64,000 nt of DNA from an uncultured Collinsella sp. (GTDB lineage: Bacteria; Actinomycetota; Coriobacteriia; Coriobacteriales; Coriobacteriaceae), in contig CATYJU010000006.1 of assembly GCA_958407995.1 (NCBI GenBank), positions 9,248-73,247 of the forward strand, written 5' to 3'. The position numbers were made by a program, and so were the translations under genes. The notes beneath the pieces are model-generated. The model worked only from the letters and a program-made list of their open reading frames with translations, had not been told where the DNA came from and did not search any database. Below are positions 28,095 to 36,464 of the stretch, in pieces. How positions within the stretch are numbered: position 1 is the first letter of the stretch; each line of letters begins with the position of its first letter.

Positions 28095-28219
28095 GGCAAG
28101 CAATCCGGAGCCGGCAGTTCACGCTGTCGACTCCGTTTTTCCACCCCACTTCCCCGTATACTGATGTAACACGTGTTTCATCCGGGCTTGTTGGGCCGGA
28201 TTGTTCATGGGAGGGTCTT

Positions 28220-28711
28220 ATGGCTGCTTCGAATCCGCCTAAGGGGAGCGTTTCTTCTTCGTCCATCAAGCCGGTTACGCGCAAGGCCGTGCGTTGCCAG
28301 CGCGAGGTCGCTTGGCTTGTCACGCAGGCGGCGGGCAGGCTCGTGGCGACCACTCAGGACGTCAACGCGCCTACGCCGAGCTTTGTGCTGGCAGCGGCGC
28401 TGGATTTCGTGCGCCAATTGGAGCTTGCCGAACAGGATGCCGGCGGCCACCTCGACTACCAGAATGTTATGGCGCCCGACCTGCAAACGTTCTGCCACAT
28501 GGCCAAGTTGCCCGCCGCGCCCAATGCGCTTTCGGACGCAGGCTACATGTTTACGCTTTCGGGCGCGGACCTTATCCGCGACATCTATGCATACTGCAGC
28601 GAGCTCGCCGAGCGCCACGTCTTTGACGCGGCTGAAGTCAAACCGGGAAATGTCATCAAGCTGGTTCTTAGGCTGTTCTTGATGGACGGGTTCGGGGCCA
28701 TGCCGGCGTAA
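28220..28711 (+). CDS. Hypothetical protein
   Basis: The 163-residue protein is not recognised. After a Ser/Pro-rich start (MAASNPPKGSVSSSS), the rest is mainly helical and soluble, with no membrane segment or cysteine cluster. Segments such as VLAAALDFVRQLELAEQDAGG and LSGADLIRDIYAYCSELAER suggest a helical bundle. ATG 28220 has GGGAGGG 5 nt upstream. It follows the methyltransferase by 125 nt on the same strand and may be part of the same accessory block. Confidence 0.7.
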   Translation: MAASNPPKGSVSSSSIKPVTRKAVRCQREVAWLVTQAAGRLVATTQDVNAPTPSFVLAAALDFVRQLELAEQDAGGHLDYQNVMAPDLQTFCHMAKLPAAPNALSDAGYMFTLSGADLIRDIYAYCSELAERHVFDAAEVKPGNVIKLVLRLFLMDGFGAMPA

Positions 28712-28811
28712 GCCGAGTCTTCAGCATCACCGTCGACTGAGCAACAACCGCTTTACCTTAGTGGGCGCCAATTGAGGGTCGATTATTGGGTCGCCTCGTC
28801 CACTAACGCAT

Positions 28812-30284
28812 TTATTCCACGCGCTCTGACAGTCGATACTTGCGGTTGCGGCTCGTCGCCGGCGCCGTGGGCTCAAGCTCGCCTTGAGCAATGAGCGCGT
28901 TGACGCGCGACCTTACCTGGGAAATTGTAAGCCCCGTACGTTCTGCCAGCTCACGCGTCCCCAGCTCGCCGTAGTGTTTGAGTGCCGTCACAATTAAGCC
29001 CCCGCCATGATCGACCGGCTCGATCTTTGAACGGTAAAGTACGACCTTGAACCGATCGAACCCCGGGCAGAACAGGGGCTCGGCCAGACCATGCGCGCGC
29101 ATGGCATCGATCATCATCGGGATGCCCGAGCCATTGCCCTCAGCCGGCGAACCTGCGCCATCCGGCAGCGGGACAATCGACATGAGTTTCACGAGCGTCG
29201 CGTTACGGCATCGGGAGCTGCCGTCAAACAAGTTCTCGCGAGTCTTTCCCCCGTAAAGGCCGCCAGGATTCGTCACCTCGACACGATCGTCAAAGACGTC
29301 GACGGCAATCGATTGTCCACAGAACCGATCCCCGTATTCTCGATGGATTACGGCGTTGGCGATTGCCTCGCGCAGGACCTCCTCGGGAATCTCCAGCGAG
29401 TCGACACGCGAGACGCCTTGGACGGTCGAGGTTCGCCGCAAATTCTTGGCGACGGCCGCGACAGCATCCGAAATCATCTCGCCCAACGTTCCCTCACAGA
29501 TTGTGCGGTCCATGAACCTCAGCGACCCCGCCATGCCCTTCTGAGTTCCCGCATGGACAGCCACGTCAATGAAGAGCTTGGGATAGAACTGCTGAGGGTA
29601 GGTGCCCACAACTAGGAGTCCAGCCTTGGTGACATTGCCCTGGGAATCAAGGATATTTAGGCGCTCCAGCTTCGTTTGTTTGTCCGGCGCGCCGCGCATT
29701 GCCCGGGGCGTCAACGAGAAAGCCCGATCTATCGTACGGTCGACCAGCGTCTCGTCGAGATTGTCCGCGCCCGCACCCGCCACCGCGTCCCGATCGCTCG
29801 GAGTCGCTCGACCGTATGACGCCAATGTGAGCACCTCGGTCGATGAAAGCGGCACATCTTTGTCATCGATGCGCTTGTAGCTGCCGCCCTGGGCGCCCCG
29901 CTCTATGACATAGCAGGGCTTGCTCGACGGATCGAGCTCCTCAATCGTAATGACGAGAACGATGACGCCCTGAAGCTCCACTCGCTCGATCGTGTATTTA
30001 GGCGGATTGGCCAGCTTTCCTCGACCGCCCGCATCACCCATGCCTGACACAAATTGGTTGAGCACTTTCTCGGTCTCGAAGTTCTCAACCGGGACAAAAC
30101 CTGCGCGCTCACTCACTCCGAGCACGATGATTCCGCCGGCAGTGTTCGCGAATGCGCTCACCGTTTCCCACACATCGCGGGAAAGCGTCGTGGCGCTCTC
30201 CTTCACTTCGACGTTAAGATCATCCGAGCCCATACGCCTTAAAGACTCAAGCAGACCGGTCAGCTCGTTTTCGTTCATCTGCAC
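28812..30284 (-). CDS. AlbA_2 (Schlafen-type) ATP-binding transcriptional regulator
   Basis: The 490-residue protein has an N-terminal AlbA_2 DNA-binding domain (about 10-125: NVEVKES, then FANTAGGIIVLGVSE). A GHKL ATPase-like module (HATPase_c_4) lies at about 300-400 (VLREAIANAVIHREYGDRF, DRVEVTNPGGLYGG, GSGIPMM). A C-terminal winged helix is at about 430-485 (LGTRELAERTGLTISQVRSRVNAL). Such proteins are putative regulators, often near mobile or defence genes. ATG 30284 has AAAGGA ahead. The upstream region is packed with TATCTCTC repeats, which could be its own binding sites. Confidence 0.85.
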   Translation of the reverse strand: MQMNENELTGLLESLRRMGSDDLNVEVKESATTLSRDVWETVSAFANTAGGIIVLGVSERAGFVPVENFETEKVLNQFVSGMGDAGGRGKLANPPKYTIERVELQGVIVLVITIEELDPSSKPCYVIERGAQGGSYKRIDDKDVPLSSTEVLTLASYGRATPSDRDAVAGAGADNLDETLVDRTIDRAFSLTPRAMRGAPDKQTKLERLNILDSQGNVTKAGLLVVGTYPQQFYPKLFIDVAVHAGTQKGMAGSLRFMDRTICEGTLGEMISDAVAAVAKNLRRTSTVQGVSRVDSLEIPEEVLREAIANAVIHREYGDRFCGQSIAVDVFDDRVEVTNPGGLYGGKTRENLFDGSSRCRNATLVKLMSIVPLPDGAGSPAEGNGSGIPMMIDAMRAHGLAEPLFCPGFDRFKVVLYRSKIEPVDHGGGLIVTALKHYGELGTRELAERTGLTISQVRSRVNALIAQGELEPTAPATSRNRKYRLSERVE

Positions 30285-30336
30285 GTCCTTTCGCTCGGTC
30301 CTGCGGAGAATGCCGCGGATAGATTTCCCTCGTCTC

Positions 30337-30575
30337 TCAGTTATCTCTCGTAATTATCTCTCATCTATCTCTCTATCTCTCGGCTTAGAGATAAGAGATA
30401 GATAGAGATGGAATGTCTACCATTTGCTTCATTTATACATATTTTTGCTGGTAGAACAATCGGTATTGAGACAATACCATGATTGCCCGTCTCTTTGCTG
30501 CTCAGTTATCTCTCATAATTTTCTCTCATCTTCCTGTCATCTCTCATATTAGAAACGAATGAGAGACGAGAGATA
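30337..30575. repeat. TATCTCTC / GAGAGATA repeat cluster upstream of the AlbA_2 gene
   Basis: Two 29-nt direct repeats (30337-30365 and 30502-30530, 27 of 29 identical) each hold TATCTCTC units. The first continues as further TATCTCTC units to about 30380. Inverted copies (GAGATAAGAGATAGATAGAGAT, written as GAGATA units, and GAGAGACGAGAGATA) follow each block. The 498-bp gap 30285-30783 otherwise holds no gene. Its right end must carry the promoter of the M16C peptidase. Confidence 0.7.
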
Positions 30576-30783
30576 CGCGAGTGATGGACGAGCGAGGATT
30601 TCCGAATATCCACTCTCGTTTGGCGAGTGTCCAATTTTCCACGCTCGTGCGGCGGGCACGCGAGCCCTTCGCCCAATCCGCTGGCATCGTCTTCAGTTCG
30701 CCGCAGGGTCGCGGCCCCATATGGGTATACTCTCGAGGATTCGACTCGATTCGCCCCCGCTGGGGCGTCAAAGGAGACTGCAT

Positions 30784-33700
30784 ATGCCCACCACCTCAAC
30801 CGACCCGCGCGCCGCAGCCGCTGCACTGCTGGTGCCCGGCACTACCTGCCACGGCTTTGCCGTCGAGCGCCGCGAGACCGTGCCCGAGCTCGACTCGGAC
30901 GCTTACGTGCTGCGACACACTGCCTCGGGCGCTCGTCTGCTGTACCTGGCGTGCGACGACGAAAACAAGGCCTTTGCCATTGGCTTTAAGACGCCGCCGG
31001 CCGATTCCACCGGCGTGTTCCATATTCTTGAGCACTCGGTGCTGTGCGGATCGGCCAAATTCCCCGTCAAGGAGCCGTTTGTCGACCTGATCAAGAGCTC
31101 CATGCAGACGTTCCTCAACGCCATGACCTACCCCGACAAGACCATCTACCCCGTTGCCACCACCAACGAACAGGACCTGTACAACCTGATGGACGTGTAT
31201 CTGGACGCGGTGTTCAACCCAGCCATCTACACCAAGCCGACCATTTTTGAGCAGGAAGGCTGGCACTACGAGCTGGACCTGTCGGAGGACGCCGAGGGCG
31301 ACGGCAACGCCGCGAGCCTGCACGAGGGCACGCTGCGCTATAACGGCGTGGTGTTCAACGAGATGAAGGGCGCGCTGTCCGACCCCATGAGCGTGCTAGA
31401 CGACGCTGTCAACGCCGCGCTCTATCCCGACACCGCCTATGCGCACGAGAGCGGCGGCGACCCGCGCGCGATCCCCGCGCTCACCTACGAGCAGTTCCTG
31501 GACACGCACGCGCGCCACTACAATCCTTCCAACTCTTATATAACGCTCTACGGCGACCTAGATGTGGACCGCGCGCTGGCGTTTTTGGACGAGCGTTATC
31601 TGTCGCAGCCGAGTGCCGCGAGCTGCCGCATGGACGCTGCCGTCGCCGCCGGCGAGGACCCGTCCACGCTGGCGCCCAATCCGCTGGGCGTGCAGGCACC
31701 CGTGACCTGCGAGTACAAGCGCGTCGAGATGGCCACTACACCCGAGAACGCCCTGGTGGGCCTGGGCCTGGTGCTGGGCAGCGCGCTCGACCGCAAACGC
31801 ACGATCGCGGCGGATATCCTGTTCGAGGCACTGCTGGGCTCCAACGAAGCACCGGTTAAGAAGGCCATTCTGGCCGCCGGCCTGGGCGGCAACGTGGTGA
31901 GCTACACCGCGGCCGAGAGCCTGCAGCCCTACGAGCTCATCATGCTGCAAAACGCGCAGCCCGGCGTGGCGCGCGAGCTGCGCCGCGTGTTCCAGGACGC
32001 CTGCCGCGACCTATGCGAGCATGGCGTTCCGCGCGAGCGCCTGGAAGCCATCATCAGTAGCAACGAATACGACCTGCGCCAGCGCGACTACGGTATCGCC
32101 GACGGCGTGGCAATTGCGTGCGACGCACAAAGCACCTGGCTCTACGATGACGACGCCGCGACGCTGGCACTCAAGTACGGCCCGGTGTACAAGGAGCTGC
32201 GTAGCGAGCTGGACGGCACCTACTTTGAGGACCTGCTGCGCGAGTTGGTACTGGAGAACGACCACATGGCGCTCGTCGAGCTGGTGCCGGTGAACGCTGG
32301 CGCCGGCTCGGAGGGCGCCGAGGCCGCTGAGCTGGCAGCCAAGCGCGACGCCATGACCGATTCCGAGCTGGCCAACGTGGTCGAGCGCACGGCCGCGCTG
32401 CGTGCCGCGCAGGAAGCCGAGGACACGCCCGAGGACAAGGCCACGTTGCCGCGCCTGCGCGTGTCCGACATTGGCGAGGCGCGCCCCGAGCCGCCACTGG
32501 TCGTGGACACGACCGCGCCCATCCCCTGCCTGCGCCACGGCATCCCCACCAACCGCCTGGCCTACGCCATGCAGTATTTCGACCTGAGCTGCGTCGCGTT
32601 TGAGGACCTGCCCTATGTGACACTGCTCTGCCGCCTGCTTAAGCAGCTGCCCACGCGCGAGCACTCGGCCGAGGAACTCGATAACTTACTCGCCGGCAAG
32701 CTCGGCTTTTTGAGCTTTACGACCGAAGTCATGACGCAGCCCGAAGTAGACGGCGTGCGCCCCTACCTGCTGGTGAGCGCCGGCGCCCTGTCCGAGAAGA
32801 TCGATGCACTGGCGAGTCTGCCGCGCGAGGTATGGTCGAGCACGCTTTTGGCAGACGCCGACGCCGACCGCATGCGCGACGTGCTCACGCAGATTCGCAT
32901 TGGGCTTGAGCAGGGCTTTATCAACAACGGCCACTCGGCGGCACTCGGTCGCGCGATGAGCTACAGCTCGCCTTCGGCCGTGGTGCGCGAGCAGCTTTCG
33001 GGCGTTGATTTCTATCTGTTCCTGCGCGATTTGCTCGAGCACTTTGACGAGCGCGTGGACGGGCTGCGTACCAAGCTTGCCGAGCTGGCGGAGCGCATCT
33101 TTGTGGCCGATGGCTGCATGGCGAGCTTTACCGGCAGCGACGAGGACTTTGACGCGTACTGGGATGCCGCGGGCGACCTGGGGCTGGATGCGGGCGATGG
33201 TGCCGGCCGCGACGCGCTCGCGGTGCCGGCGCCGTGCGACCGCCACGAGGCTTTCGTGATCCCCAGCGACATCTGCTTTGCCGCGCGTGCGTGCGATCCG
33301 CGTCGCCTGGGCATTGACGTGACAGGCGCTTGGGCCGTGGCTGCCAACGCGCTCTCCTACGATTACCTGTGGAACGAGATTCGCGTGAAGGGCGGCGCGT
33401 ACGGCTGCGGATTCCGCGCAGCCGGCGAGCGCCAGGCGGCGTTCTACACCTACCGCGACCCGGCAATCGACCCCTCGATTGAGCGCGTGGCGCGCGCAGG
33501 TGAATGGCTCGGCAGCTTTGAGCCCGACGAGGCCGCCTTTGAGGGCTTTATCGTGAGCTGCGTGAGCGGCATGGACGCGCCGGTGAAGCCGTACGCGCTC
33601 ACCAAGCGCCGCAACACGACCTACCTGGCCGGGCTCGATCCACATGCACGCGAGGAGCGCCGCGCCCAGATGCTCGCCGCCACGCCCGGTAAGCTGCGCT

Positions 33701-33816
33701 CGCTCGGCGCCGACGTGACGCGCATCGCAGCCGAGTCGCCCACCTGCGTCTTTGGCGGCCGAGACGTCATCGCCAAGAGCAACGCCGGCTTCACCGTAGT
33801 CGACCTGTTGGGCTAA
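30784..33816 (+). CDS. M16C-family zinc metallopeptidase (presequence-protease-like)
   Basis: The 1010-residue insulinase-superfamily peptidase degrades peptides inside a two-bowl chamber. The inverted zinc motif HILEH gives H80, E83 and H84, with downstream acidic ligand candidates around 150-165. CGSAKFPVKEPFVDLIKSSMQTFLNAMTYPDKT, quoted here only as its start CGSAKFPVKEPF, is typical of the PreP/falcilysin branch. The C-terminal half keeps the RVKGGAYG-type motif (near 870) found in inactive-half domains. I chose ATG 30784, preceded by AAGGAG. Earlier in-frame ATGs lack a ribosome site. It is monocistronic with its own terminator. Confidence 0.92.
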   Translation: MPTTSTDPRAAAAALLVPGTTCHGFAVERRETVPELDSDAYVLRHTASGARLLYLACDDENKAFAIGFKTPPADSTGVFHILEHSVLCGSAKFPVKEPFVDLIKSSMQTFLNAMTYPDKTIYPVATTNEQDLYNLMDVYLDAVFNPAIYTKPTIFEQEGWHYELDLSEDAEGDGNAASLHEGTLRYNGVVFNEMKGALSDPMSVLDDAVNAALYPDTAYAHESGGDPRAIPALTYEQFLDTHARHYNPSNSYITLYGDLDVDRALAFLDERYLSQPSAASCRMDAAVAAGEDPSTLAPNPLGVQAPVTCEYKRVEMATTPENALVGLGLVLGSALDRKRTIAADILFEALLGSNEAPVKKAILAAGLGGNVVSYTAAESLQPYELIMLQNAQPGVARELRRVFQDACRDLCEHGVPRERLEAIISSNEYDLRQRDYGIADGVAIACDAQSTWLYDDDAATLALKYGPVYKELRSELDGTYFEDLLRELVLENDHMALVELVPVNAGAGSEGAEAAELAAKRDAMTDSELANVVERTAALRAAQEAEDTPEDKATLPRLRVSDIGEARPEPPLVVDTTAPIPCLRHGIPTNRLAYAMQYFDLSCVAFEDLPYVTLLCRLLKQLPTREHSAEELDNLLAGKLGFLSFTTEVMTQPEVDGVRPYLLVSAGALSEKIDALASLPREVWSSTLLADADADRMRDVLTQIRIGLEQGFINNGHSAALGRAMSYSSPSAVVREQLSGVDFYLFLRDLLEHFDERVDGLRTKLAELAERIFVADGCMASFTGSDEDFDAYWDAAGDLGLDAGDGAGRDALAVPAPCDRHEAFVIPSDICFAARACDPRRLGIDVTGAWAVAANALSYDYLWNEIRVKGGAYGCGFRAAGERQAAFYTYRDPAIDPSIERVARAGEWLGSFEPDEAAFEGFIVSCVSGMDAPVKPYALTKRRNTTYLAGLDPHAREERRAQMLAATPGKLRSLGADVTRIAAESPTCVFGGRDVIAKSNAGFTVVDLLG

Positions 33817-33821
33817 CGCAC

Positions 33822-33864
33822 AAAGGTAGATTTTTGGGACATGACCGAAAATCTACCTTTTTCT
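33822..33864 (+). terminator. Terminator of the M16C peptidase gene
   Basis: AAAGGTAGATTTT (33822-33834) pairs with AAAATCTACCTTT (33848-33860). It is followed by TTCTTTT and begins 6 nt after the stop. Confidence 0.9.
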
Positions 33865-33886
33865 TTTGCCGCAGTCTGCCGATTTA

Positions 33887-34022
33887 TCTCGATCTGTAAC
33901 GCTAAGGCGGCAATATTGGCTCCAGATGTTACAAATCGAGACGTTTCCGGATGACGCCGGCCCTTTGTCTCAATCTGTAACATCTAGGTCCAATTTTGCC
34001 GAGTTACTGTTACAGATCGAGA
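33887..34022. repeat. BIME-like pair of 55-bp palindromic units
   Basis: Unit 1 (33887-33941) and unit 2 (33968-34022) are the same 55-bp sequence in opposite orientation, 45 of 55 identical. Each is bounded by inverted 14-mers of the type TCTCRATYTGTAAC. The 26-bp linker and GTCTGC-containing flanks add to the symmetry. This fills most of the 33865-34095 gap; no gene is seen there. Confidence 0.7.
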
Positions 34023-34095
34023 CGAACTGCCGCAGACGCCCACTCCACAGCACAGACCACCACAAAGATGCCTGTCCCCATTCTCAGTGGTGATT

Positions 34096-34177
34096 CGAAC
34101 ACTTGTTCTATACGCACACATGTTCTATAGTAGAGGTGCTTGCAACGACCTGAAATTGCAACTAGAATATAGTTGCA
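34096..34177 (+). promoter_or_regulatory. hicAB promoter region with SOS-like box and TTGCAAC operators
   Basis: Promoter 1 is TTGTTC (34103-34108), 17 nt, TATAGT (34126-34131). The LexA-type palindrome CGAACACTTGTTC (34096-34108) overlaps its -35. Promoter 2 is TTGCAA (34140-34145), 17 nt, TAGAAT (34163-34168). TTGCAAC repeats at 34140-34146 and 34156-34162 and an inverted GTTGCA at 34172-34177 overlap it. These are probable HicB or HicAB autoregulation sites. Confidence 0.55.
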
Positions 34178-34191
34178 GAATGTGAGGCGGG

Positions 34192-34455
34192 ATGACTCGA
34201 TCCGATAAACTCATCGCCCAACTGTTTAGCTGCCCTTCAACTTATCGGTATGCGGATTTTTTAAAAGTCATGGCTTCATATGGCTTTGAAATGGACAGCA
34301 AAGGCAAGACATCCGGATCGCGCGTTCGCTTCTACAGGCCATCAGATGGCAGGATGTTCGTAATGCACGCGCCTCATCCATCTGACGAATTGACAGCGGG
34401 GACCATTCGAAACATCGTTCGCTTTCTGCAAGATGTCGGAGGTAGTCATGAGTAA
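34192..34455 (+). CDS. hicA: HicA-family toxin (mRNA interferase)
   Basis: The 87-residue protein fits HicA toxins, which cleave mRNA through a dsRNA-binding-like fold. The family pattern is DFLKVMASYGFEMDSKGKTS followed by GSRVRFYRP and the C-terminal HAPHPSDELTAGTIRNI helix. The position usually occupied by the catalytic His of GSH is Arg here (SGSRVRF), a variant seen in a HicA subgroup, so the active residue may be one of the histidines in MHAPHP. ATG 34192 follows GAGGCGG. Its end overlaps hicB by 8 nt, the usual toxin-first order. Confidence 0.88.
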   Translation: MTRSDKLIAQLFSCPSTYRYADFLKVMASYGFEMDSKGKTSGSRVRFYRPSDGRMFVMHAPHPSDELTAGTIRNIVRFLQDVGGSHE

Positions 34456-34777
34456 CGTTTTGGCATACAAAGGTTATTTCGCCCCGGTCGAGTTCAATGC
34501 CGAACAGCATGTGCTAACAGGTATGGTCGCCGGCATTAGGGACGCAATCGTATTTGAAGGCTCCACGGCTGAAGAAGTGGAGCAATGCTTCCACGACGCC
34601 GTCGACGATTACCTTGAGTTTTGCGCCGAGAAGGGCAAGGAACCCGAGCGGGCTTTTAAGGGCTCGTTCAACGTAAGAACGGGCTCTGAGCTCCACAAGC
34701 AAGCAGCGCTGGCAGCGGCAAAGAAGGGTGAGTCACTCAATAAGTTTGTGACTGAAGCGATCGCTGCGGCGCTGTGA
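34448..34777 (+). CDS. hicB: HicB-family antitoxin
   Basis: The 109-residue antitoxin has the degenerate RNase H-like HicB domain (about 1-75: YKGYFAPVEF, FEGSTAEEVEQCFHDAVDDYLE). A C-terminal ribbon-helix-helix follows (about 80-108: FNVRTGSELHKQAALAAAKKGESLN), which binds operators in the promoter. I chose ATG 34448, with GGAGG 5 nt before it inside hicA. It neutralises HicA and probably represses the operon through the TTGCAAC repeats. Confidence 0.92.
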   Translation: MSNVLAYKGYFAPVEFNAEQHVLTGMVAGIRDAIVFEGSTAEEVEQCFHDAVDDYLEFCAEKGKEPERAFKGSFNVRTGSELHKQAALAAAKKGESLNKFVTEAIAAAL

Positions 34778-34781
34778 AGCC

Positions 34782-34835
34782 AACGTCGAGTCGAAGCCGC
34801 CACACAGGGCGCCTTTGTGGCGGCTTCGACGTTTG
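34782..34835 (+). terminator. Terminator of hicAB
   Basis: AACGTCG and CGAAGCCGCCAC pair with GTGGCGGCTTCG and CGACGTT around an ACAGGGCGCCTTT loop. Only a short T run follows. Confidence 0.7.
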
Positions 34836-34879
34836 CCCAGATAAAACCCGCCAAAATAAACCTGTCCCTTTTTGGCAGG
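34836..34879 (+). repeat. 44-nt dispersed repeat, copy 1
   Basis: It runs from CCCAGATAAAACC to TTTTTGGCAGG, with CCAAAATAAACCTGTCCC in the middle. The ends can pair as a short hairpin. Copies 2 and 3 (42771-42814 and 44904-44947, opposite strand) have the same 44-nt length; copy 3 is 41 of 44 identical to this one. Confidence 0.75.
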
Positions 34880-34898
34880 TTTGCTAGAGGAGGCTGGG

Positions 34899-35495
34899 AT
34901 GGACAAGGCTGAGTTGCGGCGGGCAATGATTGCTCGGCGCGACGATCTCGATTTGGATGTACGGGCGGCGAAGTCTGCTGATATCTGTGCGCGGCTGGTT
35001 GAGCTGCTGGGCCGCTTGGATGCCGCGGCGCCGCGCACCGTTGCCGTCTATGCCGCGATGGGTTCCGAGGCAGACCCTGCCGCGTTTGCCGCTGCGGCCG
35101 CCGTGCGCGGCTGGCGCGTAGCCTATCCGTGCATGCTCTCGGCAATTGATGCCGCAGCTTGTGGCCAGCGCATGTGTATGCGGGCAGTTGCCGCCGACGA
35201 TGCGTCCGCGGCTCCGTTTATCGCCCACCCTACGCGGGCCTTTGCGGCCACGGACATCGACAGCAACCACTTCCCTATCGTGCCTGCCGAAGCTCTCGAC
35301 ATGATCGTCGTGCCGCTCGTGGCCTTCGACCAAACCGGCGCGCGCCTGGGCTACGGCGGCGGTTGCTACGACCGCTACCTGCCCATGCTCTCGCCCGCAT
35401 GCCAAATCATCGGCATCGCCTTTGACGAGCAGCGTGTCGACCGCGTTCCCACCGACGCTCACGACCTGCCACTACCCCACATCATCAGCGCCTAA
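34899..35495 (+). CDS. 5-formyltetrahydrofolate cyclo-ligase
   Basis: The 198-residue enzyme converts 5-formyl-THF and ATP to 5,10-methenyl-THF and returns stored folate to one-carbon metabolism. The N-terminal KAELRRAMIARRDDL and the ATP/folate loop GYGGGCYDRYLP (near 151-162) define the family. The middle is richer in Ala and Asp than usual. ATG 34899 is preceded by GAGGAGG. It stands alone after the hicAB terminator and the dispersed repeat. Confidence 0.92.
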   Translation: MDKAELRRAMIARRDDLDLDVRAAKSADICARLVELLGRLDAAAPRTVAVYAAMGSEADPAAFAAAAAVRGWRVAYPCMLSAIDAAACGQRMCMRAVAADDASAAPFIAHPTRAFAATDIDSNHFPIVPAEALDMIVVPLVAFDQTGARLGYGGGCYDRYLPMLSPACQIIGIAFDEQRVDRVPTDAHDLPLPHIISA

Positions 35496-35537
35496 TCGCT
35501 GCCATATCAGCCACGGCTACAGCAGTACCATCGCAGC

Positions 35538-36464
35538 CTAGTGCTCCTCGCCGGCGCGGGCCAGGTCGTAGGGCGTGGTCTGGTAGACGTAGTAGTTGAG
35601 CCAGTTGGTGTAGAACAGCTGAGCTTGGCTGCGCCAGACGTTGCGCGGATCGGCGGAGGGGTCGTCGCCCGGGAAGTAATGCGCCGGCACCTGAGGGTTG
35701 AGGCCGCGCTTCACGTCGCGCTCGTACTCCAGGCGCAGCGTGTCGGTATCGTACTCGGGGTGACCAAAGACAAAGAAGCGACGGCTGTCGGTCGACTTGA
35801 CGATGTACAGGCCCACCTCGTCGGACACGGCCACGACCTCAAGCTGCGGCTCGGCCTCCACGTCCTCGCGGCGCACGTCGGTGTTGCGCGAATGTACGGC
35901 ATAGAAGCGGTCGTCAAAGCCGCGGACCAGCGGGCTTTGCGGCTTCACCAGATAATGCTCGAACACGCCGCTCGCCTTTGCCGGCAGGTCGTACTTCTGG
36001 ATGCCGTAATGATGGTACAGGCCGGCCTGCGCGCCCCAACAAATGTGCAGCGTAGAGTGCACGTGCGTGGTGGACCAATCCATGATCTGGCAGAGCTCGG
36101 GCCAGTAGTCGACCTCCTCGAACGGCATCTGCTCCACCGGCGCGCCCGTGATGATCAGGCCGTCGTAGTGGATGTCGCGGATGTCGTCGAACGTGCGGTA
36201 GAACGTCTCCAGGTGGCCGGCGCTCACGTGCGTGGCCTCGTGCGTTTTCGTGCGCAGCAGGTCCACCTCCACCTGCAGCGGCGTGTTGGAGAGCTTGCGC
36301 ATGATCTGCGTCTCGGTAGCGATTTTGGTGGGCATGAGGTTGAGGATGAGCACGCGCAGCGGACGGATGTCCTGGTGCAGCGCGCGGTACTCGGTCATGA
36401 CAAAGATGTTCTCGCTCTCGAGCTGCGCGGCGGCAGGGAGGGCGTCGGGGATGCGAATGGGCAT
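35538..36464 (-). CDS. metAA: Homoserine O-acetyltransferase, MetA family
   Basis: MetA acylates L-homoserine as the first step of methionine synthesis. The 308-residue protein has the nucleophile C142 (HICWGAQAG), the family core KIATETQIMRKLSNTPLQVE, and the catalytic His/Glu region HPEYDTDTLRLEY. Residue 111 is glutamate (GAPVEQMPFEE). In this family Glu111 goes with acetyl-CoA and Gly111 with succinyl-CoA, so the product is probably O-acetylhomoserine. ATG 36464 has AAGGAG upstream. No S-box riboswitch is visible in the short leader, so its control is unknown. Confidence 0.93.
   Translation of the reverse strand: MPIRIPDALPAAAQLESENIFVMTEYRALHQDIRPLRVLILNLMPTKIATETQIMRKLSNTPLQVEVDLLRTKTHEATHVSAGHLETFYRTFDDIRDIHYDGLIITGAPVEQMPFEEVDYWPELCQIMDWSTTHVHSTLHICWGAQAGLYHHYGIQKYDLPAKASGVFEHYLVKPQSPLVRGFDDRFYAVHSRNTDVRREDVEAEPQLEVVAVSDEVGLYIVKSTDSRRFFVFGHPEYDTDTLRLEYERDVKRGLNPQVPAHYFPGDDPSADPRNVWRSQAQLFYTNWLNYYVYQTTPYDLARAGEEH

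Noticed and set aside
30337..30575. CRISPR array
   Set aside because: The TATCTCTC units are short and closely packed, with inverted copies. There are no regular unique spacers and no cas genes.
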